DNA of 21,959 nucleotides from Richelia sp. UBA3308 (GTDB lineage Bacteria > Cyanobacteriota > Cyanobacteriia > Cyanobacteriales > Nostocaceae): the NCBI GenBank assembly GCA_002361335.1, contig DESS01000055.1, forward strand, positions 1 to 21,959, read 5' to 3'. A program made the position numbers and the translations under genes. Shown in pieces: positions 8,291 through 15,196 of the stretch (the stretch's first letter is position 1; every line of letters begins with the position of its first letter). Below the pieces are notes generated by a model that worked only from the letters and a program-made list of their open reading frames with translations, made no database searches and was not told where the DNA came from.

Positions 8291-8995
8291 ATGTTTGATT
8301 CGCCTTCATGTTCGGCAAATCAACTGCTCATGGCTTTACCTTCTGGGGAATATCAACGCCTTATTCCTTACCTAAAGCCTGTCAGTTTGGTTTTAGGACA
8401 AATAATTTATGAACCGCAAGAATTAATTAAAGAAGTCTATTTCCCTGTGGAAGCAATGATTTCCTTGGTTTCAATTATGAAAGATGGTTCAACCACAGAA
8501 ATTGGTTTAGTGGGTAATGAAGGAATGATAGGACTTCCGGTATTGTTAGGAGGCAATTTAACCACAAATCGGGTCATAGTTCAAATTGAAGGTAATGCGT
8601 TGAAAATGGATGCCGATGTACTGCGACGGGAATTTGAAAGAGGTAAGCAACTGCAAAAAAAGCTTTTACTCTACACCCAAGCAAGATTAACTCAAATTTC
8701 CCAAGTTGCTGCTTGTAAATCCCACCATCTGATAGAAGAAAGATTTGCTCGTTGGTTGTTGTCGGTTCATGATTGTGTAAATATGCCCGAGTTACCGCTC
8801 ACCCAAAAGTTTATCTCCGAAATGCTTGGAGTTCGTCGCGCTAGCGTCACAGAAGCGGCGATCGCACTTCAAAAAGCTGGGTTAATAAGATATACCAGGG
8901 GACATATAACTATCTTGAAAAGAGAGGAATTAGAACAAGCAGCTTGTGAATGTTATGCCTTAATTAGAAACGAGTTCAAGCGCTTGCTAAATTAA
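8291..8995 (+). CDS. Crp/Fnr-family transcriptional regulator, paralogue 1
   Basis: A DNA-binding regulator with an N-terminal cyclic-nucleotide-binding-like beta barrel (about 1-120), a dimer helix and a C-terminal winged helix-turn-helix (about 168-210, LTQKFISEMLGVRRASVTEA). ATG at 8291 is preferred over TTG at 8243: it gives 234 residues and an N-terminus similar to the paralogue at 9586. The barrel has the family's GLVGNEGMIGLPVLLGG segment but lacks the GE...RSA phosphate-binding pattern of cAMP-binding CRP, so cAMP is unlikely to be the ligand. There is no FNR-type N-terminal Cys cluster. Three Cys-containing motifs (AAC141-142, DC162, ACEC219-221) are shared with the paralogue. Target genes are unknown. 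Confidence 0.93.
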   Translation: MFDSPSCSANQLLMALPSGEYQRLIPYLKPVSLVLGQIIYEPQELIKEVYFPVEAMISLVSIMKDGSTTEIGLVGNEGMIGLPVLLGGNLTTNRVIVQIEGNALKMDADVLRREFERGKQLQKKLLLYTQARLTQISQVAACKSHHLIEERFARWLLSVHDCVNMPELPLTQKFISEMLGVRRASVTEAAIALQKAGLIRYTRGHITILKREELEQAACECYALIRNEFKRLLN

Positions 8996-9009
8996 AACCA
9001 GAATTATTA

Positions 9010-9086
9010 AATTTGAGATTAATTTGAGATTAATTTGAGATTAACTTGAGGTTAACTTGAAATTAACTTGAAATTAATTTTAGATT
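9010..9086. repeat. Seven tandem 11-bp repeats
   Basis: Seven contiguous 11-mers of the form AATTTGAGATT, drifting to AACTTGAAATT and AATTTTAGATT, begin 14 nt after the first crp-type stop codon. The period is close to one helical turn, so their A/T tracts sit nearly in phase, which could bend the DNA. Confidence 0.85.
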
Positions 9087-9108
9087 TTCTTCAACTTTTC
9101 CGATTATA

Positions 9109-9124
9109 TGTACGATACCGTACT
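9109..9124. promoter_or_regulatory. 16-bp near-palindrome, candidate operator A
   Basis: TGTACGATACCGTACT differs at two positions from the perfect palindrome at 10312-10327. It lies after the first crp-type gene and about 460 bp before the second. A regulator binding site is inferred; no test is possible here. Confidence 0.4.
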
Positions 9125-9434
9125 GATTATTTCTGGGATCGAGGTATTCTTTTGTTTACAGAGATATGGTGTCAGCAGACGTAATACCAAAACATCGATT
9201 TTAGAGATTTTGAGGAGATTGCGTTGGGTTGAGATATTGCGCTGGGGGGATTTATCTGATTGTCTACTACCATTGCCGTTGCCACTGTTTAAATTAGAAA
9301 CGAGGCAGCGAGGGTGTCTCCTAACCAAAGAGATACCCGTAAAGTAGCTTCCCCTGGATGTAGCAAGTGTCTCGGATTTTTAATATCAGACATTAATTTG
9401 TTTGGTGTTTGAAAGAATCCACCTGTAGCATTAT

Positions 9435-9457
9435 TTTGTCAAAATTATATTGACAAA
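9435..9457. promoter_or_regulatory. Inverted repeat upstream of the second crp-type gene
   Basis: TTTGTCAA (9435-9442) and TTGACAAA (9450-9457) are exact reverse complements 7 nt apart. The right arm contains a perfect -35 hexamer, TTGACA, but no convincing -10 box is found at normal spacing. It could be an operator about 130 bp before the gene. Confidence 0.35.
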
Positions 9458-9585
9458 CTGCTGATACTGTAGGCAATTCATTGGAAAAATGCCTCCGCAC
9501 ACTACTGTCGATAGTTTTTTATTCTTCTTGTGTCGTCAGGTATTTTTCCACATGCGACTAAATCAAGAAGATTTTTTTGTTTCAT

Positions 9586-10305
9586 ATGTCCGAAGATATT
9601 GGTGGTGCAACAGTTAATCAATTGCTAGCGGCTTTACCTTTAGAGGAGTATCAACGCCTTGCTCCTCATTTAGAGAATATTTACTTAATGAGTGGGGAAG
9701 TCTTATGCGAACCTGGAGAAACAATGACAGAAGTCTATTTCCCTACTTTAGCCATGATTTCTTTAGTTTCGATAATGGAAAACGGTTCCACAACAGAAGT
9801 TGGCTTAGTAGGTAAGGAAGGTATGTTGGGTTTACCTGTTTTTCTAGGGGGTAATTCTACTACAAGCCGTGCCATTGTGCAAATTGAAGGTAGTGCAATC
9901 AAGCTCAATGCTAACGTACTTAAAAGTGAGTTTAACCGGGGGGGAGAACTGCAAAAACTTTTGTTACTTTATACTCAAGCCTTATTTACTCAAGCTTCAC
10001 AAAATGCTGCATGCAATCGACAGCACCATATAGAAGCAAGACTTGCTCGTTGGCTGCTAACAGCACAAGACTGCGTGATGGCAGATGAATTACACCTTAC
10101 CCAAGAATTTATCTCTCAAATGTTAGGTACACGTCGCTCCGGTGTCACGGTTGCAGCCGGTATTCTTCAACAAGCAGGAATGATTCGTTACACCCGTGGA
10201 AAGATTAGTATTCTCGATCGCCATGCCCTACAGGCTACAGCCTGCGAATGCTATCGTGCGATCAAAAATGAGTATATTCGCTTGCTTAAATCTAAACAAA
10301 GTTGA
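9586..10305 (+). CDS. Crp/Fnr-family transcriptional regulator, paralogue 2
   Basis: It has the same architecture as the protein at 8291: a cNMP-binding-like barrel with GLVGKEGMLGLPVFLGG, then a winged helix-turn-helix LTQEFISQMLGTRRSGVTVA. ATG at 9586 gives 239 residues; the upstream TTG at 9577 adds only three. The two proteins align without gaps from NQLL to the end, at about 60% identity by eye, so they arose by tandem duplication. The Cys motifs AAC, DC and ACEC are conserved, while the CRP cAMP-contact pattern is absent. The most diverged region is in and around the recognition helix (GTRRSGVTVAAGIL against GVRRASVTEAAIAL). A perfect palindrome begins 7 nt after its stop codon. Confidence 0.93.
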   Translation: MSEDIGGATVNQLLAALPLEEYQRLAPHLENIYLMSGEVLCEPGETMTEVYFPTLAMISLVSIMENGSTTEVGLVGKEGMLGLPVFLGGNSTTSRAIVQIEGSAIKLNANVLKSEFNRGGELQKLLLLYTQALFTQASQNAACNRQHHIEARLARWLLTAQDCVMADELHLTQEFISQMLGTRRSGVTVAAGILQQAGMIRYTRGKISILDRHALQATACECYRAIKNEYIRLLKSKQS

Positions 10306-10311
10306 AGCTTG

Positions 10312-10327
10312 TGTACGATATCGTACA
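10312..10327. promoter_or_regulatory. Perfect 16-bp palindrome, candidate operator B
   Basis: TGTACGATATCGTACA is fully self-complementary and almost identical to 9109-9124. It starts 7 nt after the stop codon of the second crp-type gene. A further TGTACGA half-site occurs at 10561-10567. Confidence 0.45.
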
Positions 10328-10568
10328 GACTAATGAAAAAGCATTGTGGCAATGTAAAAAAATAAGGGAACTTTTTATCTAGTTTGTTAAAAATAAAACA
10401 TTAACCTCAGTTAATTAACTTAATTATGCTCAGGCTATAGTTATGTTTTGCACAAAGACCGAAGTTACGGTATCCCATTAAGCAAATTTTGAGTTGGATA
10501 AAGCATGGAGCTCGGTAAGGTTGCATACAGTGCTAAATATTTCCCGGCGTTGAGCTACTGTGTACGAC

Positions 10569-10703
10569 TCAGTTGTGAATAAAGATAGGCTTACACAATT
10601 GCTCTAAATGATCGGGGCTTATCTCTTTCATGTTGATTTCGGTTTCTAGGTTTTGGGCAATAAAAATTAACCACAAAGGTAATGCTGTCCGTAATTCTTC
10701 CAC
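10569..10703 (-). CDS. Possible small protein or gene fragment (44 codons)
   Basis: From GTG at 10703, the minus-strand frame reads MEELRTALPLWLIFIAQNLE and continues to a stop at 10569-10571. A GAAGGG motif lies a few bases before the GTG. The composition looks protein-like (amphipathic and charged, with few rare residues), but no family is recognised. It may be the tail of a decayed gene, since an in-frame stop lies just upstream. Confidence 0.25.
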   Translation of the reverse strand: MEELRTALPLWLIFIAQNLETEINMKEISPDHLEQLCKPIFIHN

Positions 10704-11144
10704 TAAGGAACCCTTCGGTTATGGTTGGATACTCCTTTATGTTTTGTTAAGGTAGGTGAGATAAAAAGATTACAGTTTGTTCCTCAAAGATAAGGAGCAT
10801 CGAACAATGGTTAACGAAACTATAACTCTTAAGTTTGCTATGTATTGAACTAAAAAATAGCAAGTATTTAGAGTAGTGGCTATTACTTCGAGGGACAATT
10901 TTTATCAGTAAAACAGTGACACAAAAAGTGAGAATAAATTCCTATTTTTTGCAGAGTTTTATTAATAATTAGGTTAAAATAATTAATATTAAACATTATG
11001 TTCATTATTGCTGGAAAAATTTGTTTTTTTCAGTTGAGAGTATTTTTTCATAACCACAATTTGTTGAAAAAATATCATTCATTCATTATTTACAAAGATG
11101 ACAGCAAATAAATCAGGAATAACTATACTATTAAGGAAAAATCA

Positions 11145-11351
11145 ATGTTTGAGAAACAACAGGAAATAAGAAATGAATTGAAAACACTAATAATTATGGG
11201 GACTTGTCCATGTTGCGGTTCTGTAAAAATAAAATATCGTGAATACATCACAAATCGTACATTTGGATTTCAATGTTTTAATTGTGGCTGGCAATCTCAA
11301 TATAATTTAACAGAATTGAAAGAAGCTTCAGCTAATTGGTTTTCAATATAA
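11145..11351 (+). CDS. Small zinc-ribbon protein (hypothetical)
   Basis: 68 residues. A CPCC knuckle (Cys21, 23, 24) and a CFNC knuckle (Cys44, 47) are separated by about 20 residues, with GW after the second, which is typical of a one-domain zinc ribbon that could contact nucleic acid or protein. The upstream AAGGAA ahead of the ATG supports the start. It lies upstream of two other plus-strand genes but is separated by about 150 nt of AT-rich DNA, so an operon is uncertain. Specific function is unknown. Confidence 0.75.
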   Translation: MFEKQQEIRNELKTLIIMGTCPCCGSVKIKYREYITNRTFGFQCFNCGWQSQYNLTELKEASANWFSI

Positions 11352-11500
11352 TAAAATGTAGAAATATAAGGCTAGATTGGAATTAATTAAATGAAATCTA
11401 TTATTTATATATAATCCATGAAAATTAGACTTATTTGCTCAACAAAAAGGTATGTTAAATAATTTTTAATAAAAGAATAATTAGGAAATTAAAAAAACTT

Positions 11501-11695
11501 ATGATGATTCAAATAGGAAGTATTGTTAAAGTATTGTATCCTAAATACGTATGTGAAGCTCGTGGTATAGTTGAAGCTCCAGAAGATATACCAGGTCGTT
11601 GGATAATTCGATTAGTTAATAATCCTCTTCATGACAGCGAGGAACCTTTGTTCTTATCTTTAAGCGAATCTGAGATTGAAGTGATTTTTCTATAG
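11501..11695 (+). CDS. Small hypothetical protein
   Basis: 64 residues (63 if the second of two adjacent ATG codons is used). It begins MMIQIGSIVKVLYPKYVCEA and contains GRWIIRLV and PLFLSLSESEIEVI. The pattern of a glycine-containing first strand followed by short alternating hydrophobic strands suggests a small SH3-like beta barrel, but this is only an impression. AGGAAA lies about 15 nt upstream. No family is recognised. Confidence 0.65.
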   Translation: MMIQIGSIVKVLYPKYVCEARGIVEAPEDIPGRWIIRLVNNPLHDSEEPLFLSLSESEIEVIFL

Positions 11696-11909
11696 TCGGG
11701 CACAGAAAGCTTTGAAGAAATGTAAAGAAATATTAAATCAGTGTAATTGCAGCATCTTCGCTTTTTTTAAGGAGTTTTGCCAGTAAAACTTGGGTAAATG
11801 TTGGCATAAGTCTTAAAATTATGGGAGTTTGAGTCAATGGGAAATAAAGTGCTTTGCCTAATGGTAGTTCTACTTGGTACATTTAGCCTTAAAAGAACTT
11901 ACCTTTTTT

Positions 11910-12974
11910 ATGTCTACACCAGTTTCATCTCCATCTGCGACTACAGCAGCAACCTCACTTACTCTTTCATCTCTCCATATCCGTTTGGAAACATTAGAAA
12001 AAGAACATCAATGGTTGCTCAAGCAAATTAAGAAAAAACGCACGGAACAAAAGAACTTTCTCGAACAGATGCGCTCTGTGGCTACAGAAATACATGGTAG
12101 ATGTAGCCCTTGCTTTCACAAAATGGCATCTTTGGATGAGGAAATACATACACTTTTCGATGAAATTTTGACTGCACGGAAGTTAGGAAAGCAGACTAGG
12201 AAAAGTATCCAACAGATTTATCATAATCTTCAAGTAGCGGGGATAATCAGCGTTAAATTTAATGGTACAGAAGATGATATCCCAGAAGAGTTTTTTGAAG
12301 CTGAGGAGGAAGAAAATGATTTCTCCGATTCACCCAATCAAGATAGCCATGGAAAGGGGCATAACCAAGAAGGATACCAAGAAGCGCAGCAAGATTTTTC
12401 TTCTGTAAACAAAAAAGGTGAATCGAAAAAGATTCGTCAAACCTTTTTAAGGTTAGCTGAGATATTTCATCCGGATAAAGTTACAGATAACGATATCCAG
12501 TTGCGCCATACAGAAATCATGAAGGAAATTAATAAAGCCTATCAGGAAGGTGATTTGGCGCGATTGTTGGAAATTGAAAGATTGCATCAGGTAGAAGAAT
12601 CATTTTCAATTGACAGTGAAGATGATTTGACAAGACAGTGTAAGAAATTGGAGCAGCATAACGAATTTCTTAAAACTCAGTATGAAAATTTAAAAAGCGA
12701 ACTTCGATTGGCAAAAAGTACCAATGAAGGACAAATGGTTTCAGATTATAGAAAAGCTGTTCGAGAAGGGATAGATCCCATTGCTCAAATGGTTGAACAA
12801 GTAGAATCTGAAATTGAAGTAATTTCTTCAATATGTAATTTTGTCAGAGATTTTCGAGATAAAAAAATTACAATTAAAAATTTTATTGCTGGTCCTCCTA
12901 TTTTACAACAAAGGAACCAAGAAATAATTGATGAGCTTTTTGAAGAAATGTTTGGAGAGTTTGAAGAATTTTAA
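11910..12974 (+). CDS. J-domain-like coiled-coil protein
   Basis: 354 residues from ATG at 11910; the upstream TTG at 11874 would add twelve hydrophobic residues and is less likely. Layout: a Ser/Thr-rich start (1-22); a predicted coiled coil rich in Lys and Glu (about 24-60); a CSPC pair (Cys65, Cys68); an acidic linker (about 121-145); a partial J-domain (about 175-222) with the diagnostic HPD at 187-189 in LAEIFHPDK and the following helix INKAYQEGDLARLLEIERL; a second coiled coil (about 237-272); and an acidic C-terminus. J-domains stimulate the ATPase of DnaK-type chaperones. The J-domain is internal and there is no G/F or zinc region, so this is a specialised co-chaperone rather than DnaJ itself. 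Confidence 0.82.
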   Translation: MSTPVSSPSATTAATSLTLSSLHIRLETLEKEHQWLLKQIKKKRTEQKNFLEQMRSVATEIHGRCSPCFHKMASLDEEIHTLFDEILTARKLGKQTRKSIQQIYHNLQVAGIISVKFNGTEDDIPEEFFEAEEEENDFSDSPNQDSHGKGHNQEGYQEAQQDFSSVNKKGESKKIRQTFLRLAEIFHPDKVTDNDIQLRHTEIMKEINKAYQEGDLARLLEIERLHQVEESFSIDSEDDLTRQCKKLEQHNEFLKTQYENLKSELRLAKSTNEGQMVSDYRKAVREGIDPIAQMVEQVESEIEVISSICNFVRDFRDKKITIKNFIAGPPILQQRNQEIIDELFEEMFGEFEEF

Positions 12975-13022
12975 ATTTTTTAAAGATAGTTTTTTTTGAA
13001 GTAGATGTTTAATTTTAATAAG

Positions 13023-13053
13023 TAGAGATGTAGCATTGCTGCGTCTCTATTTT
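13023..13053 (+). terminator. Hairpin terminator / dispersed palindrome after the J-domain gene
   Basis: TAGAGATGTAGCA (13023-13035) pairs with TGCTGCGTCTCTA (13037-13049), with two G-U pairs, and is followed by TTTT. It resembles the GTAGAGACG...CGTCTCTAC palindromes scattered through Nostocales genomes. It lies about 50 nt after the J-domain stop codon. Confidence 0.65.
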
Positions 13054-13059
13054 GTGATT

Positions 13060-13104
13060 ATTCATAATTCAAAATTCATAATTCATAATTCATAATTCAT
13101 AATT
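13060..13104 (+). repeat. Six ATTCATA heptamers abutting the methyltransferase start
   Basis: Six contiguous heptamers (five ATTCATA, one ATTCAAA) plus ATT run directly into the ATG at 13105. They take the place where a Shine-Dalgarno sequence would lie, and none is visible. Confidence 0.85.
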
Positions 13105-13728
13105 ATGACTGAGAGAAAGAGCTTGACAAATCTGGATATAATTCCAGCAGTACTTTATACGAAACTGCAGCATCACCTGAAGGGAATGACACCATTAACT
13201 TATCAAAAAGGCGGTAAAGATACGACGATCGTTTATACTATTGTTCCTTGTATACTGGGTTATTTATTAGTAGCGACAACTGAAAAAGGAATTTGTAGTG
13301 TTAAGTTCGGAGATACAAAGGAAGAATTATCAAGCATTATTTATCAGGAGTTTCATCAAGCACAATTAATTTGCGATCGCGAAATCCATCAAGATTGGGT
13401 GGAAAAAATTCTTGATTTTATCGATGGAAATCAACCAACACTTGATTTACCTTTGGATGTACGAGGAACAGCTTTTCAAAAACAAGTTTGGCAAGCATTA
13501 CAAAAAATTCTTTACGGTGAAACTTGTACTTATAAAGATATCGCGAATCAAATTAATAAACCTTCTTCAAGTCGTGCAGTTGGTAACGCTTGTGGTGCTA
13601 ATCCTACTGCCTTGATTGTACCTTGTCATCGTGTTGTTAAAAATGATGGAAGTCTTGGTGGTTATCGTTGGGGAATTGAACGCAAACGCAAGTTATTAAA
13701 TCAAGAATCACAAGATTTTGAATTTTAG
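13105..13728 (+). CDS. Methylated-DNA--[protein]-cysteine S-methyltransferase (Ada-type C-terminal portion)
   Basis: Repairs O6-alkylguanine by irreversible transfer of the alkyl group to its own Cys. It has 207 residues. The active-site motif PCHRVV has the acceptor Cys174. The DNA-binding helix carries the Arg finger in SSRAVGNACG (Arg157), and the GGYRWG loop (185-190) completes the pocket. Residues 28-60 (GMTPLTYQKGGKD through LLVATTEKGICSVKFGD) look like the linker and N-terminal lobe of Ada proteins. The Ada zinc domain and full AraC-type helix-turn-helix are missing, so it should repair DNA but not act as the methylation-triggered activator. The start is forced by the heptamer array immediately upstream. 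An Ogt-type label would also be reasonable. Confidence 0.94.
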   Translation: MTERKSLTNLDIIPAVLYTKLQHHLKGMTPLTYQKGGKDTTIVYTIVPCILGYLLVATTEKGICSVKFGDTKEELSSIIYQEFHQAQLICDREIHQDWVEKILDFIDGNQPTLDLPLDVRGTAFQKQVWQALQKILYGETCTYKDIANQINKPSSSRAVGNACGANPTALIVPCHRVVKNDGSLGGYRWGIERKRKLLNQESQDFEF

Positions 13729-13797
13729 TTTTTAGTTTCTAGTTAAGGTATTTTATGAAAGTTAGGAATGGCCACAACTGGCATATTTTGCTCTAGT

Positions 13798-13855
13798 GGT
13801 GCTTGTACACTGAGTGATTCTTAACGTAAGAATAAGGCAATGAGTGTACGGCACC
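13798..13855. repeat. 58-bp interrupted palindrome
   Basis: Three nested stems share one axis: GGTGC (13798-13802) with GCACC (13851-13855), GTACACT (13805-13811) with AGTGTAC (13843-13849), and ATTCTTA (13817-13823) with TAAGAAT (13827-13833) around the 3-nt loop ACG. There is no T tract, so it is not a standard terminator. It may be a REP-like element or a trimmed mobile element. Confidence 0.65.
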
Positions 13856-13952
13856 AACCAGAATCTTGTGACAATTGCGTAAGTTCTGAAAGTTTTAGAT
13901 CCGGCGTAAATAAAGCACTCGTTACGAGCATGTTGAAACACCTATCCCATAA

Positions 13953-14049
13953 TACAGCACTTTACAAGTACATGAGGTACAAACATTAATTATTAAACTC
14001 TTGTCTGCCCGCTCGCGGAAGGTACCTCACAATGATGAAATATGCTGTA
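13953..14049 (-). mobile_element. MITE-like element, copy 2 (97 bp)
   Basis: Read on the minus strand, this matches 7570-7677: TA followed by CAGCATATTTCATCAT at one end, GTGCTG followed by TA at the other, the GAGGTAC sub-terminal boxes (13973-13980 and 14022-14029), and the shared core CAAGAGTTTAATAAT (14003-13989). The part between the left box and the core differs in length and sequence. It lies 38 bp beyond the dusB stop codon. Confidence 0.75.
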
Positions 14050-14086
14050 ATTTTAACTTGTGACTTTTGACTTCCACGCAGTGTTA

Positions 14087-15097
14087 CTAGGGTGTATTAG
14101 AGAGATTTTCTATTGCTTGATTAATCAATTCTTCTCCTGCTAATACTGTTTCCACCTGATTAAACTGCTGTCGTAATTGGGCAGCACCGTCAAAACCTTT
14201 TGCATACCAAGCCATGTGTTTTCGTGCTTGATAAATTCCTCTATTTCCTTTATATTCCCACAAAGCTTTTAAATGTTCCTTGGCGCATTCCAAACGCTCA
14301 ATTGTTGTTGGGGGAGTTAACTTTTCTCCTGTTTTGAGAAAATAATCAATTTCTCCTACTAAAAAGGGATAACCCAAGGTACCCCTCGAACACATTACCC
14401 CATCTGCACCAGTAATTTCCAAACATTTAATTGCTGATTCAACTGAAAAAATATCACCATTGGCAATAACTGGAATATCAAGCACTTGTTTAACGCGAGC
14501 AATCCATTCCCAACGAGCATTACCATTGTATCCCTGAGCGCGAGTTCGTCCGTGAATGGTAATCATTTGCGCTCCTACATCCTGCATTCGTTTGGCAAAA
14601 TCGAGGATAGTAATTTCCCCATCATCCCAACCAATACGAGTTTTAACGGTAACAGGAATATCTACAGCATTTACCACTTCTTTAACAATAGCTTCGGCAA
14701 CTTCTGGCTGTCGTAACAGTGAGGAGCCGCCGCCTTTTCTGGTAACTTTATTTACTGGACAACCCATATTGATATCAATGGTATCGGCTCCTTCTGCTAC
14801 GGCTTTTTGAGCAGCTTGTGCGAGAAAATCCGGACGACAGTCAAATAACTGTATACTGATGGGACGTTCGTTTAAATCTACTTCCATGACTTTCGGTAAT
14901 TGTTTAACGTGAGCCAATCCCGAAGCATGAACCATTTCGGTATACATCATGGAATCGGGTGCGTAGCGACGCACTAAGCGTCGAAATACCAAGTCGGTGA
15001 CTCCAGATAAAGGTGATTGTAATACTCGGCTGTTGACTTCCACCGAGCCGATTTTTAAAGGAGTTGAAAGTTTTGTTTTTAGTTCGGGGGAAAGCAT
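14087..15097 (-). CDS. dusB: tRNA-dihydrouridine synthase B
   Basis: An FMN-dependent enzyme that reduces a specific uridine of tRNA to dihydrouridine in the cytoplasm, using NADPH. It has 336 residues, normal for DusB. The TIM barrel starts with LQSPLSGVTDLVFRRL. The catalytic Cys113 lies in INMGCPVNKV, followed by the GGGSSLL loop. VTVKTRIGW (149-157), HGRTRAQGYNG (182-192) and IANGDIF (211-217) supply FMN- and tRNA-binding residues, and the C-terminal helical domain contains KHMAWYAKG. The start at 15097 gives a normal N-terminus, but no clear Shine-Dalgarno sequence is visible. It appears to be single-gene; its 3' end faces the methyltransferase gene. Confidence 0.97.
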   Translation of the reverse strand: MLSPELKTKLSTPLKIGSVEVNSRVLQSPLSGVTDLVFRRLVRRYAPDSMMYTEMVHASGLAHVKQLPKVMEVDLNERPISIQLFDCRPDFLAQAAQKAVAEGADTIDINMGCPVNKVTRKGGGSSLLRQPEVAEAIVKEVVNAVDIPVTVKTRIGWDDGEITILDFAKRMQDVGAQMITIHGRTRAQGYNGNARWEWIARVKQVLDIPVIANGDIFSVESAIKCLEITGADGVMCSRGTLGYPFLVGEIDYFLKTGEKLTPPTTIERLECAKEHLKALWEYKGNRGIYQARKHMAWYAKGFDGAAQLRQQFNQVETVLAGEELINQAIENLSNTP

Positions 15098-15148
15098 GGG
15101 TGATAGGATAAAGTATGCTGGTGGTTGAAACCGCGCCTACACAAACAA

Positions 15149-15169
15149 AGTCCGCCATGGCTGCGGACT
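15149..15169. repeat. AGTCCGC hairpin, dispersed cyanobacterial palindrome
   Basis: AGTCCGC (15149-15155) and GCGGACT (15163-15169) are exact reverse complements around a 7-nt loop, preceded by ACCGCGCCTACACAAACAAA. This combination is common in Nostocales intergenic DNA. It lies between the end of the Rpn-like gene and dusB and may terminate transcription entering dusB. Confidence 0.6.
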
Positions 15170-15196
15170 AGAATCGTAATATAAATTATCTATAGT

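Larger units (their letters stand above)
8996..9585. other. Intergenic region between the two crp-type genes
   Basis: It holds seven 11-bp tandem repeats (9010-9086), a 16-bp near-palindrome (9109-9124) and an inverted repeat (9435-9457). Short open frames on both strands (about 9104-9347) have no recognisable product or ribosome site, so I treat the stretch as non-coding. Confidence 0.55.
10306..11144. other. Gene-poor region after the second crp-type gene
   Basis: No full gene is recognised. It contains the palindrome at 10312-10327, a possible 44-codon minus-strand frame (10569-10703), and a 13-codon plus-strand frame (10807-10848) with a good Shine-Dalgarno sequence (AAGGAG at 10792-10797) that stops early. 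The pattern looks like decayed coding DNA, followed by AT-rich DNA before the zinc-ribbon gene. Confidence 0.5.
13729..14086. other. Convergent intergenic region between the methyltransferase and dusB
   Basis: No gene is seen. It holds the large hairpin at 13798-13855 and the second MITE-like copy at 13953-14049. Both flanking genes end here. Confidence 0.6.

Noticed and set aside
9104..9347. Short frames on both strands between the crp-type genes
   Set aside because: The plus-strand frame starts inside the palindrome, neither has a ribosome site, and the products look like random translation of intergenic DNA.
10505..10582. 25-codon frame beginning MELGKVAYSAKYFPALSYCV
   Set aside because: It is short, lacks a ribosome site and overlaps the opposite-strand candidate; nothing supports translation.
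11837..12031. 64-codon plus-strand frame starting with a signal-peptide-like stretch
   Set aside because: It overlaps the J-domain gene in another frame and its second half is low quality; the J-domain frame is clearly the real one.
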